From JAPPLB01 sp965218555 (GTDB taxonomy: Bacteria > Acidobacteriota > Terriglobia > Bryobacterales > UBA6623), in the NCBI GenBank assembly GCA_965218555.1, contig OZ244625.1, forward strand, positions 2,914,001-2,978,000: a DNA stretch of 64,000 nt, read 5' to 3'. Of the stretch, positions 25,008 to 32,212 are shown one piece after another (position 1 is the stretch's first letter; each line of letters opens with the position of its first letter). The position numbers and the translations under genes were made by a program. The notes below the pieces were generated by a model that was given only the letters and a program-made list of their open reading frames with translations, was not told where the DNA came from and made no database searches.

Positions 25008-25784
25008 ATGCACCTCGAAGACTTCGCAGCTTTGGTGCGCCTCCGGCTGAAAGAGACCGGTCTGTCTCAGCACCGGGCAGCACTAGCTCACGGCTTGCCG
25101 GCGGATGCGATTCGGTCGGTGCTCGATGGCCATGTGCCGGGATTTGATCGCGTTACCTCGATCTGTGACGCCCTCGGCCTGGAGTTCTACATCGGTCTGC
25201 CGCGGGGGGATCTGGCATCCATTTCGCCCGAGGTTGAAGAAGCGACGGAGAATCTGAACCGAGCGCTCAGGCGGGCGGCGGAAGCGGCGGATGCCCTCTC
25301 GCGCTTGCCGGCCAGGCCCAAGGCCGACGACAACGAGGACGACTCGTCCCTGACGGGTGAGGGCGAGGTCATCCGGTTTCCCGCGACGCGGCAGGTGGCG
25401 CAGATCGATTTGGCGGTGGCGGCCGGGGGCGGGGCGGAAGCCGAGGACGAGAAGGTAACGGAGCGCCTGACGTTCCGGCTCGATTGGCTGAAGAGCCACG
25501 GCCTCGACCCGAGTCAGTGCACGGTCGTGAAGGTGCAAGGCGAGTCGATGGAGCCGACCTTGCCCGAGGGCACCGCGATCCTGGTGGACCGCGCCCGGCG
25601 GCGGCGCCGCGTAGGCGGCATCTTCGTCGTGCGCACCGCCGACGGCGTGGTCGTCAAGCGAGCGGGCAAAGACGAAGCCGGCCACTGGCTGCTCCTCAGC
25701 GATCACCCGGCCTGGGAACCCGTGCCGTGGCCCGCCGACGCCGAAGTCCTCGGCGAGGTGAAGTGGATGGCCCGCACGTTATGA
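25008..25784 (+). CDS. LexA/CI-type autocleaving repressor (S24 family)
   Basis: 258 residues. The N-terminal helix-turn-helix is of the XRE type (TGLSQHRAALAHGLPADAIR). A charged linker leads to an S24 peptidase domain with Ser180 in QGESMEPTLPEG and Lys217 in GVVVKRAGK. The 37-residue Ser-Lys spacing equals that of LexA. A plausible cleavage pair Ala139-Gly140 lies in LAVAAGGGAE. On DNA damage RecA would trigger self-cleavage and release the operator at 24903-24924. This is the control gene of a prophage-like or integrative element. It overlaps the following lipoprotein gene by four bases (ATGA). Confidence 0.9.
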   Translation: MHLEDFAALVRLRLKETGLSQHRAALAHGLPADAIRSVLDGHVPGFDRVTSICDALGLEFYIGLPRGDLASISPEVEEATENLNRALRRAAEAADALSRLPARPKADDNEDDSSLTGEGEVIRFPATRQVAQIDLAVAAGGGAEAEDEKVTERLTFRLDWLKSHGLDPSQCTVVKVQGESMEPTLPEGTAILVDRARRRRRVGGIFVVRTADGVVVKRAGKDEAGHWLLLSDHPAWEPVPWPADAEVLGEVKWMARTL

Positions 25785-26341
25785 GGTGCTGGATCATAGT
25801 GGCGCTCATTATTGGAATCATGACTGGGTGTAGTGACACTCCACCCGCCGAGCAGACACCCACGGTACCGGAAGATGGTCTGAACCGGGGGGTTATGTCG
25901 ATTCGTATTCTTGACGAGGACCGGCTCGATGCACTCAGAATTGAGGCCCTGGACGTCGGCAAGGACCCCGGCAGTATGTATCCGGCCCGAGGTCCGATAG
26001 CTCTCGGAGTCCTTCCCCTTAATCGCCTGAGCCTGGACGACATGCTGACGGTGTTGCCCTTGCTTTGCGAAGTTACGGTAGACAAAGACCCGGACCGCTG
26101 GGCGGCGTACAGCGAAGTGCGCATCCTGAACCGTCACGCCTACGTGGGATTTAGATTTGCTGACTTACACGATAGCTGTAGCACGCAACGTGCTGGTGAT
26201 ATTCCCATGGGGGTTACCGATCGCTTCGTTATTGGCGAATGGGATGCACAGTTTCTGTGGAAACTGGCAACACCCCTTTCCGGTGGATTCGGCGCGGACA
26301 CTATTGGGTACGGCACCTACGCGCTGCCCTCTCCCAACTGA
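25781..26341 (+). CDS. Lipoprotein of unknown function coupled to the repressor
   Basis: 186 residues from ATG 25781, which overlaps the repressor stop (ATGA); a longer frame into the repressor gene is rejected. The signal peptide (MRCWIIVALIIGIMTGC) ends in a lipobox with the lipid Cys at 17. The mature part has no recognised domain; it contains ALGVLPLNRLSLDDMLTVLP and a Cys pair (LLCEVTV, DSCSTQ) that could be disulfide-bonded. Tight coupling to the repressor suggests co-regulation with the island. Confidence 0.7.
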   Translation: MRCWIIVALIIGIMTGCSDTPPAEQTPTVPEDGLNRGVMSIRILDEDRLDALRIEALDVGKDPGSMYPARGPIALGVLPLNRLSLDDMLTVLPLLCEVTVDKDPDRWAAYSEVRILNRHAYVGFRFADLHDSCSTQRAGDIPMGVTDRFVIGEWDAQFLWKLATPLSGGFGADTIGYGTYALPSPN

Positions 26342-26350
26342 AGCCTTACC

Positions 26351-26515
26351 ATGAGTGACAAAGAGAAAACGCAGCCGACGAAGCCGACTGATCAAGCCCA
26401 AAACCGGGAGATTAGGGGGGTTAAAGACGAGGCCATCCGCGGGGTTAGAGACGAGGCCGTCCGCGACACAGTAGCACCACCGCCGCCGCCTCCAAAGCCC
26501 TCGACCGACGAGTAA
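26351..26515 (+). CDS. Small charged protein with internal repeat, 54 aa
   Basis: A 54-residue ORF between the lipoprotein gene and the 2TM gene. It has a near-repeat unit IRGVKDEA, IRGVRDEA, VRD and a tail of six prolines (APPPPPPKP). The ribosome-binding site is weak. It is highly charged and probably disordered. Its position, nine bases after the previous stop, suggests it is part of the same transcript. It may be a real small protein, but nothing outside composition and position supports it. Confidence 0.4.
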   Translation: MSDKEKTQPTKPTDQAQNREIRGVKDEAIRGVRDEAVRDTVAPPPPPPKPSTDE

Positions 26516-26537
26516 TCTGGAGAGCTATAATTCAGCC

Positions 26538-27068
26538 ATGGTGAGCTCGAAGGAGCATTTCGACCTGCTGTTCGACGTGCGGCGTTCGATACGCTACCAC
26601 TCGAAGCGTCAAGCGTTTTACGAAAGAGTTGATCGCTTGAGCGACTTCTTCCTGCTGATATTGGGGTCGGGAACGGTTGCATTGGTGCTCCAAGATTGCC
26701 AGGAGTGGGCTACGGCCGCGGGGTTTTTGGTGGCGGTTTTTTCCAGCATGAGACTCGTCTACTCCTATGGAGTCATGGCTGGGCGGCATGCCCGGTTCGT
26801 GCGGGATTTCACACAGCTCGAGAAACGGCTCTGCGCCGACGACTCCGACGCAACGGTCGCTGCTGTCACGCAAGAGCGTCTCGAACTCGAGGCGACGGAA
26901 CCTCCGGTCATGCGTGCGCTCGACACGATCTGCCACAACGAACTGCTCGTGGCCATGGGTCTCGACAGCCATGACCAGCGTGTATCCGTGACACGCTTCG
27001 AGCGCCTCACGGCCAACTTTTTCAGTTACGGCCATCGCCGGTGGGCGAAGGGCGAGGGTCAGGGCTAG
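26538..27068 (+). CDS. SLATT-like two-transmembrane protein
   Basis: 176 residues. It begins with the basic-aromatic segment RRSIRYHSKRQAFYERVDRL, then two close membrane helices (about 36-53, DFFLLILGSGTVALVL, and about 59-76, ATAAGFLVAVFSSMRLVYSY), then a cytoplasmic helical tail (GRHARFVRDFTQLEKRL). This layout matches the SLATT 2TM domains known from nucleotide-signalling conflict systems, where they are proposed pore-forming effectors. No SMODS or SLOG partner is seen nearby, so function is open. An alternative is a generic 2TM protein. Confidence 0.65.
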   Translation: MVSSKEHFDLLFDVRRSIRYHSKRQAFYERVDRLSDFFLLILGSGTVALVLQDCQEWATAAGFLVAVFSSMRLVYSYGVMAGRHARFVRDFTQLEKRLCADDSDATVAAVTQERLELEATEPPVMRALDTICHNELLVAMGLDSHDQRVSVTRFERLTANFFSYGHRRWAKGEGQG

Positions 27069-27144
27069 GGTTCCGGTATGCTGACGCGGGACTAAGCCCT
27101 CATCACACACCCGACCTGACCGGTTTCAAGTTCCGATAGAGCGT

Positions 27145-27189
27145 CCCCTGCGGAAGGTTCCGATGCGGGTTCAAGTCCCGCTGGGGCCA
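27145..27189 (+). pseudogene. 3' fragment of a class II tRNA (attachment-site remnant)
   Basis: A complete T-arm GCGGG-TTCAAGT-CCCGC is followed by the acceptor 3' strand TGGGGCC and A. It is preceded by a variable-arm hairpin CGGA-AGGT-TCCG, as in tRNA-Leu or tRNA-Ser. No matching 5' half (GGCCCCA, D-arm, anticodon arm) exists upstream, so it is not a working tRNA. Such 3' ends are left by integrases that use tRNA genes as attB. The IS21-family element is inserted a few bases after the fragment. Confidence 0.7.
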
Positions 27190-27374
27190 ACAGCGTGTCA
27201 AGGGCGGAGCAAAATTAGGCCACTGGGGCGGAGTAAAAGTAGACCATCTCGGGGATAGGACTCGTTTCTGAAAGCGGCTGTTTTGGGGGCTGGAGCGAAG
27301 TCGGGGGACGCCTGTTAAGGCGGCCCCGGACGTAGTGGAAGCCCCTCGAAACAGCCGGCGGCTGGGCGGGGGGA

Positions 27375-28142
27375 TCAGGGGGAGGAAGAACGCTTCCGGG
27401 AACGCTTACTCTGCTGGAGACGGTAGCTCTCGCCGTTCATCTCCAAGATATGGACGTGGTGGGTGAGACGATCCAGCAAAGCGCCGGTCAGCCGCTCGGA
27501 GCCGAAGATCTCCGTCCACTCGTTGAAGGGTAGGTTCGAGGTGACCAGCGTCGAGGCCCGCTCGTAGCGCTGGCTGAAGATCTCGAACAGTAACTCCGAG
27601 CCCGTCTTCGACAAGGGGACGTAGCCCAGCTCGTCGACGATCAGCAGGTCTTGCTTGGCCAGCTGTTTTTGCAAGCGCAGGAGACGTTTGTCGTCACGCG
27701 CCTCGAGCAACTCGTGGACCAGCGCCGCGGCGGTGGCAAAGCGGACCCGATAGCCTTTCTGACAAGCGGCCAGCCCCAACGCCAGGGCAAGGTGCGTCTT
27801 GCCCGTACCGGAGTTGCCCAGCGCCAGCACGTTCTCTCTGCGATCCAGATACTCCGAGCGCGCCAGCTCCAGGACCAAGCTCTTGTTCAGCGACGGAATC
27901 GAGCGGAACTCGAAGGTCTCCAGGCTCTTGAGCACCGGGAACTTGGCGGTCTTGATGCGGCGCTCGGTGGCGCGCTGTTCGCGATCGAGCAGCTCCAGCT
28001 CACTGAGTCGCAGCAGATAGCGCGGACAGTCCAGACCTTCGGCCGCGCATTGCCGCGCCACTTTGTCGTACTCGCGCAGGAAGGTCGGCAGCCGCAGCGC
28101 CTTCAGCTGCGCTTCCAGCAGCACTTTCGGCTTGGCCGTCAC
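27375..28142 (-). CDS. istB: IS21-family helper ATPase IstB
   Basis: 255 residues, full length for IstB. AAA+ motifs are intact: Walker A LGNSGTGKTHLALAL and Walker B LLIVDELGYVPLS. The C-terminal part includes TLVTSNLPFNEWTEIFGSERLTG. It assembles on target DNA and stimulates IstA. The start overlaps the istA stop by four bases (ATGA). Confidence 0.95.
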   Translation of the reverse strand: MTAKPKVLLEAQLKALRLPTFLREYDKVARQCAAEGLDCPRYLLRLSELELLDREQRATERRIKTAKFPVLKSLETFEFRSIPSLNKSLVLELARSEYLDRRENVLALGNSGTGKTHLALALGLAACQKGYRVRFATAAALVHELLEARDDKRLLRLQKQLAKQDLLIVDELGYVPLSKTGSELLFEIFSQRYERASTLVTSNLPFNEWTEIFGSERLTGALLDRLTHHVHILEMNGESYRLQQSKRSRKRSSSP

Positions 28143-29656
28143 TCGGCTCCCGCGTCCACCAGCGCCAGATAGTCCGCCGCTGCGGTCCTCGCCACCCGCG
28201 CCGTGGGCAGATGGGGATAATTCTCAAGTTCCAGCCGGGGTGGGCGCTGTTCGATGCGACACAGCACGAGATGCTTGACGGCATCGAAAGAGATCGCGCC
28301 GAGCCGTAAGGCGTCCCCTACGGCAGCACGGACTTCTTCGAGCGGAACGTCCTCGAGCAGACGCAGTACCTGGACATACTCTCGAGCTCCAGCCTTGCCG
28401 AGCCGCGCTTCGAGCAGCCGGCGCAGTCCAGCAAACTCCTCGGGCAACTGCCAGCCTTCCAGCGGCGCTGCTTGCTCGAGTGCTCCGGTCTTGCGCTCCA
28501 GTAGGGCCAGATAGTGCAGCGGGTGAAAGATCAGCCCCTCACGCCCATAGCTGCGCCGATGCCGTGCGATCTCCTCGCTGCCTGCGCAGATGACGACTTT
28601 GTCCACATAGCCCTTGATGAGCACTTGGCGGTGTCCGTACTCGGTCGGCACCGAGTAGTCGTTGGTGTGGTAGCGCACCAGCGACAACGACGTCACTCTC
28701 CCAGGACGTGTCTCGCAGGCCTCATACGCCGCTGCCGGCAGCGCTAACAGCGCTTGTCGATCACGCTCGAAGCGCTCTCCAATCGTCTCTCGATGCCCGC
28801 GTTGCCGGCGCTCTCGCCTCTTGCGGCACTGCTCTTCCAGCCATACGTTCAACGCTGCCCAACTGGGGAACCGGGGCCGCGGTACGAAGAAGCTCCGTCG
28901 GGCGACCTTCACAAGGTTCTCGACCTTCCCCTTGTCGTTTCCCTTGCCCGGCCTCCCAAAACGCTCTGCGAACAAGTAGTGCGACTGCAGCTCCGAGAAC
29001 GCCTGCGTCTTCTGCCGCGTCCCGTCGCCTAGGATCCGCGCCACCGCCAGCGTTGTGTTGTCGTAGAGAATCCGTCGCGGCACGCCACCCCAGTAGCGAA
29101 ACGCCTCGACGTGCCCCTCCAAGAAAGCTTCCGTCGTCTCGGCCGGAAACGCCCGCACGTAACTCTCGTCGCTGTGGGGTAGATCGATGACGAAGTAGTG
29201 CGCCTTCGCCAGCACCCCGCCGATCTCCACTTGCGCCTCGCCGAAGTCCGCCTGGGCGTGCCCCGGCGGATGCGTCAGCGGCACGAACATCTCGCGCTGC
29301 GAGGTCCGCTTCAGCCGCACGTAGTCTTTGATGATGGTGTAGCCGCCCGCGAAGTCGTGCTCGTCTCGGAGTCGTTCGAAGATACGTTTCGCCGTGTGCC
29401 GTTGCTTCTTCGGCAGCGCTAGGTCCGCCTCCAGGATCTGGTCGATGATCGGCGTGTAGGCGTCGAGCTTCGGGCGTCGAATCGGCTTCTGCCGCCGATA
29501 GCCCGGCGGCGCGGCGTAGCGCAGCATCTTGCGCACGGTCTCGCGCGCCAGCCCGAAGCGCTGCGCCGCTTCTCTCTCGCTGACCCCTTCGACAAAGACC
29601 GCTCGGCGAACGCGTGCGTACAGCTCCACAGAGTACATCCCTCCTGCATCACACAA
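28139..29656 (-). CDS. istA: IS21-family transposase IstA
   Basis: 505 residues with an N-terminal HTH (SEREAAQRFGLARETVRKML), a second basic DNA-binding region, and an rve core with Asp in HAQADFGEAQVEI, Asp in ILYDNTTLAV and Glu in DKGKVENLVKV, an intact DDE triad. The C-terminal beta-barrel domain (SLVRYHTNDYSVPTEYGHR) is typical. Together with istB it looks functional. Confidence 0.95.
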   Translation of the reverse strand: MCDAGGMYSVELYARVRRAVFVEGVSEREAAQRFGLARETVRKMLRYAAPPGYRRQKPIRRPKLDAYTPIIDQILEADLALPKKQRHTAKRIFERLRDEHDFAGGYTIIKDYVRLKRTSQREMFVPLTHPPGHAQADFGEAQVEIGGVLAKAHYFVIDLPHSDESYVRAFPAETTEAFLEGHVEAFRYWGGVPRRILYDNTTLAVARILGDGTRQKTQAFSELQSHYLFAERFGRPGKGNDKGKVENLVKVARRSFFVPRPRFPSWAALNVWLEEQCRKRRERRQRGHRETIGERFERDRQALLALPAAAYEACETRPGRVTSLSLVRYHTNDYSVPTEYGHRQVLIKGYVDKVVICAGSEEIARHRRSYGREGLIFHPLHYLALLERKTGALEQAAPLEGWQLPEEFAGLRRLLEARLGKAGAREYVQVLRLLEDVPLEEVRAAVGDALRLGAISFDAVKHLVLCRIEQRPPRLELENYPHLPTARVARTAAADYLALVDAGAE

Positions 29657-29776
29657 AACACCCTAAAAATGTTTTATGAAATGCTGGCGGGCGGTCTAGT
29701 TTTGCTCCGCCACCAGCGGCCTCAAACGGCCGCCCTGTGGTCTATTTTCGCTCCGGCGCTTACAAACAGCGTCGCA

Positions 29777-30373
29777 TCAGCTCACTGACGGACGTTGAAA
29801 TCTGTCGCAAAGACGTTTGATGGTCTCGTGGTCGATGTTCGGCAAGTGCGAGGCAAGCATGTCGGCGGTGATGTCCCGAATCCGAATGCCCGAAGCACGG
29901 AGTTCCTTTACTGCTGCGATTAACTCCGGCATGCAGCAAAGTACTAGCTGCTTTGCGACGTGGTATCGAGGCAAGAGGTTCTTTGGTTTGATGTACTGCC
30001 TAACTTTGTCGTCATGGAAACAGGGTTCGTCCTGAAACCACGTCGCTAGCCCTTCTTCAAGCACATTGGCAGTGCCGCCTTCTATTGGGTCCAGGAGATG
30101 CACGCATTCATGGGCTACCTGCCATGTGCCTTGATCGTAGCTGCAATGCTCCCAAGGCCACTCGGAAATGTGGATATCTACAACACAATTGCCATCGGTG
30201 TGATATCTGCCCCTAAAGAACGTCTGCGGAAGGTTGTCTTCGTTGGTCGACTTCACGACGGTGCCGAACACGAACCTCGGATCGCACTTCCCGAACAGTC
30301 CTTCTAGAATCGACCTGTACCTTTGAATCTGACACACAAGGTGGTCGACGAATCGCCTCTGTGCTTGGTTCAT
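29777..30373 (-). CDS. Putative zinc metallopeptidase-like protein (HExxH)
   Basis: 198 residues with HECVH (about residues 87-91) and a downstream NVLEEGLATWF whose Glu could be the third zinc ligand, as in gluzincins (HExxH...E). Around it lie DIHISEWPW and GTWQVAHECVHLLDP. No signal peptide is present, so it is probably cytoplasmic. No named peptidase family is recognised. Its start overlaps the stop of the preceding gene (ATGA). It might be an ImmA-like protease, but lacks the usual HTH partner. Confidence 0.6.
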   Translation of the reverse strand: MNQAQRRFVDHLVCQIQRYRSILEGLFGKCDPRFVFGTVVKSTNEDNLPQTFFRGRYHTDGNCVVDIHISEWPWEHCSYDQGTWQVAHECVHLLDPIEGGTANVLEEGLATWFQDEPCFHDDKVRQYIKPKNLLPRYHVAKQLVLCCMPELIAAVKELRASGIRIRDITADMLASHLPNIDHETIKRLCDRFQRPSVS

Positions 30374-30771
30374 TTCACGACACCTCTCCCGCGCCTCTGA
30401 GGCGAAGCCAGGATCTTCGACACGGCCTTTTGTAAGTCACCAAAGTGTCTGAAGTCCTCGTCCTTTCCGTTCTGATGGGAATTATATAGGGTCCACGGCC
30501 GGTCGAAGCGGGTGAGAAACACATCCCAATCGAGACACTCGACGTGGACGCCCTGCAGCCGTTGGTGCGCGGCTGCGATGAGGCGGCGCATGCGTTCGGC
30601 CCGGAGCGCGGCGGGGTGGTGAGCGTTCGACCCCATCTGGCCGGGCGAGACGGCGATCAAGCGCCGAAACTCCTCGCGGGAGGAGAGGCACCAACGGAAC
30701 TGCCGGGCGAGCTTGCCGAGTACTGGACCGCGACCGAAGCCGTCACACGCTGACCAAGGTCTAGCCTGCAT
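30370..30771 (-). CDS. Hypothetical protein, possibly 5'-truncated by repeat B
   Basis: 133 residues, coupled by ATGA to the HExxH gene. The middle and C-terminal parts look genuine (REEFRRLIAVSPGQMGSNAH, AERMRRLIAAAHQRL, HVECLDWDVFLTRFDRPW). The only ATG lies inside the terminal inverted repeat of repeat B, and the first dozen residues come partly from that repeat. The original start may thus have been removed by insertion of the element. No family is recognised. Confidence 0.5.
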   Translation of the reverse strand: MQARPWSACDGFGRGPVLGKLARQFRWCLSSREEFRRLIAVSPGQMGSNAHHPAALRAERMRRLIAAAHQRLQGVHVECLDWDVFLTRFDRPWTLYNSHQNGKDEDFRHFGDLQKAVSKILASPQRRGRGVVK

Positions 30772-30940
30772 TTCTCACCACCCGACGGCCGAAGCACGCG
30801 ATATGACCGCCATGACTTCGTTGCGCTTGCTTGCCGTGCTCGATGTACCTTCAAGTACACCTGCGCGCGCCAAGCGGCGCGCGCCTCGTCCTGACGGCCC
30901 TCTCACGCACTTCGCCTCGCCACGTGGTGAGAAATGCAGG
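30765..30940 (+). repeat. Repeat B, intact copy 1 (MITE-like, 176 bp)
   Basis: Perfect 17-bp terminal inverted repeats, CCTGCATTTCTCACCAC and its complement, flanked by CTAG on both sides (30761-30764, 30941-30944). The interior forms strong hairpins, including GCGCGCGCC-AAGC-GGCGCGCGC and TGTAC-CTTCAA-GTACA. No coding capacity is convincing. The left end supplies the start codon of the 30370-30771 gene. Confidence 0.85.
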
Positions 30941-30944
30941 CTAG

Positions 30945-31315
30945 CCCCGATACAGGGCTTTGCTTCAACAGCATCCGCGAGACCGACATCGAGCACATAT
31001 CAGGGAGGGGTGAGGGTGGTCGACACCCTTACCCCTTGTCGTTTGGATGTCAGTATATTGTCATGTTAAGAACATCTTTATGACATCATGTTGTCAGGAT
31101 CAAGTCAAAAAACTCTTGACAACCAAGTCCTCTTACCGTAGACTCTGAAGTGGAGGGAAGTTGTTGATATCCGCAGAATATAGTGTTGTTTTCGGACACA
31201 GCGAATGCCTCGATGGAGCGGGCGCAGCACCTTGCGCCCCTACACTGTACTGCGCGAACATCAATAAGATTCCATCTGAGAGCGGAATGTTCATGGCCGT
31301 TTTGGGGGAAAACTG
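30945..31315 (+). other. Intergenic region with toxin-antitoxin promoter
   Basis: About 370 bp. The right half holds the promoter and half-site array described separately; 31145-31315 is an untranslated leader with no ORF of note. GGGGGA lies just before the antitoxin start. Confidence 0.5.
31048..31144 (+). promoter_or_regulatory. Promoter with five TGTCA/TGACA half-sites
   Basis: -35 TTGACA (31116-31121), 17-bp spacer, -10 TAGACT (31139-31144). Half-sites TGTCA at 31048, 31059 and 31092 and TGACA at 31081 and 31117; the pair 31081-31096 forms TGACA-TCATGT-TGTCA. One half-site overlaps the -35, as expected for autoregulation by the antitoxin complex. Confidence 0.6.
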
Positions 31316-31642
31316 ATGTCCACCGTAACCATGCCTTACATAGATCCCGATGTAGAGCATGTTGGTGTAAGCCGCCTGCGCAAGTTGAATGCCACGAACT
31401 TGCGCCAAGCGTCGAAAACGCTCGTCATCCAGGACAAAGACACACCACTTGCCGTCTTGCTGGCCTACGAGCAGTTCTTGTGCATGCAGCAGAAAATTGA
31501 GCAGCTACTTGAGACTTTGGAACTCTTCTCTGATGACGCTGAACGAGCGCTGTTGGTGGAGGGTCTTGAAGATCTAAGATCTGGTAGAACGAAGAGCTTT
31601 TCTGAGATTCGGCGATCTCTTGATAGTGAGATGCCTGGGTAA
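31316..31642 (+). CDS. Phd/YefM-like antitoxin
   Basis: 108 residues. The N-terminal part has the Phd/YefM pattern: VGVSRLRKLNATNLRQASKT, then LVIQDKDTPLAVLLAYEQFL (the strand 'xPxAVLxxYexy' that follows the DNA-binding helix). The C-terminal half is acidic and helical (ETLELFSDDAERALLVEGLE) and would bind the toxin. GGGGGA precedes the ATG. The RelE-type gene starts nine bases after its stop. Confidence 0.8.
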   Translation: MSTVTMPYIDPDVEHVGVSRLRKLNATNLRQASKTLVIQDKDTPLAVLLAYEQFLCMQQKIEQLLETLELFSDDAERALLVEGLEDLRSGRTKSFSEIRRSLDSEMPG

Positions 31643-31651
31643 GCGGTCACC

Positions 31652-32110
31652 ATGGCCTCCGATTACACTGTGGAGCTTACCCCGACTGCCGAGAGGGTCT
31701 ACGTGCGTGCCTTTGAACAGGCACAGGAATGCGTCAAGAGGGGTGATGCGGCCAACACCAAGGTCAAGCATTTCCGTATCATCCAAGAGGCATTGGATAC
31801 CATCATCCCTCATGAGCCATTTCATCCAAAGCGAGCTCTCTCGGGTAAGTTGGCGAAGATTTTCCGGGTCAAGAAAGGGCGCATCAGGATCTGCTACATA
31901 GGCAGGTCTGATCAAAAAAGGGTCATCGTCATCTACATCTCGGAAACCCCTCGCAAAGAGGGCGACAGCAACGATCCCTATGCGGTTCTGAGCAGGATTC
32001 TGCGATCCGGTGACTGCAACTCATTTTTTGACGACCTCGGCATATCGATCCCCAAGAATCTCGTAGCAGCCGCAAGCGCAGGCGCATTCCCCACTCCACC
32101 ACTTCAGTAG
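31652..32110 (+). CDS. RelE/ParE-superfamily toxin
   Basis: 152 residues, longer than most RelE toxins. The core reads SDYTVELTPTAERVY, then ALSGKLAKIFRVKKGRIRIC YIG, with the basic strand pair (KIFRVKKGR and RIRICYI) where RelE toxins bind mRNA on the ribosome. A C-terminal extension (ILRSGDCNSFFDDLGI) follows. It lies directly after a Phd-like antitoxin. mRNA cleavage is likely but not provable here. Confidence 0.8.
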   Translation: MASDYTVELTPTAERVYVRAFEQAQECVKRGDAANTKVKHFRIIQEALDTIIPHEPFHPKRALSGKLAKIFRVKKGRIRICYIGRSDQKRVIVIYISETPRKEGDSNDPYAVLSRILRSGDCNSFFDDLGISIPKNLVAAASAGAFPTPPLQ

Positions 32111-32212
32111 CCCCACACACCATCAGGACACTACCCGGTAGCCGGTGAAGCCCACGCTTAGGCCCAGAGTGACGAACAGGGTCAGTGAGTGCTCGCATCC
32201 TAAAGCTGCAAC

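Larger units (their letters stand above)
27196..29764. mobile_element. Complete IS21-family element, 2569 bp
   Basis: Ends TGTCAAGGGCGGAGCAAAAT and, reversed on the right, TGTAAGCGCCGGAGCGAAAA, with further inner GGCGGAGYAAAA boxes at both sides, as in IS21. The 7-bp direct repeat AACAGCG flanks it (27189-27195 and 29765-29771), showing a simple, fairly recent insertion. It carries istA and istB. Removing it restores GGGGCCAACAGCGTCGC next to the tRNA fragment. Confidence 0.9.

Noticed and set aside
27070..27195. Complete tRNA gene
   Set aside because: Only the 3' half folds; no 5' acceptor strand, D-arm or anticodon arm is found.
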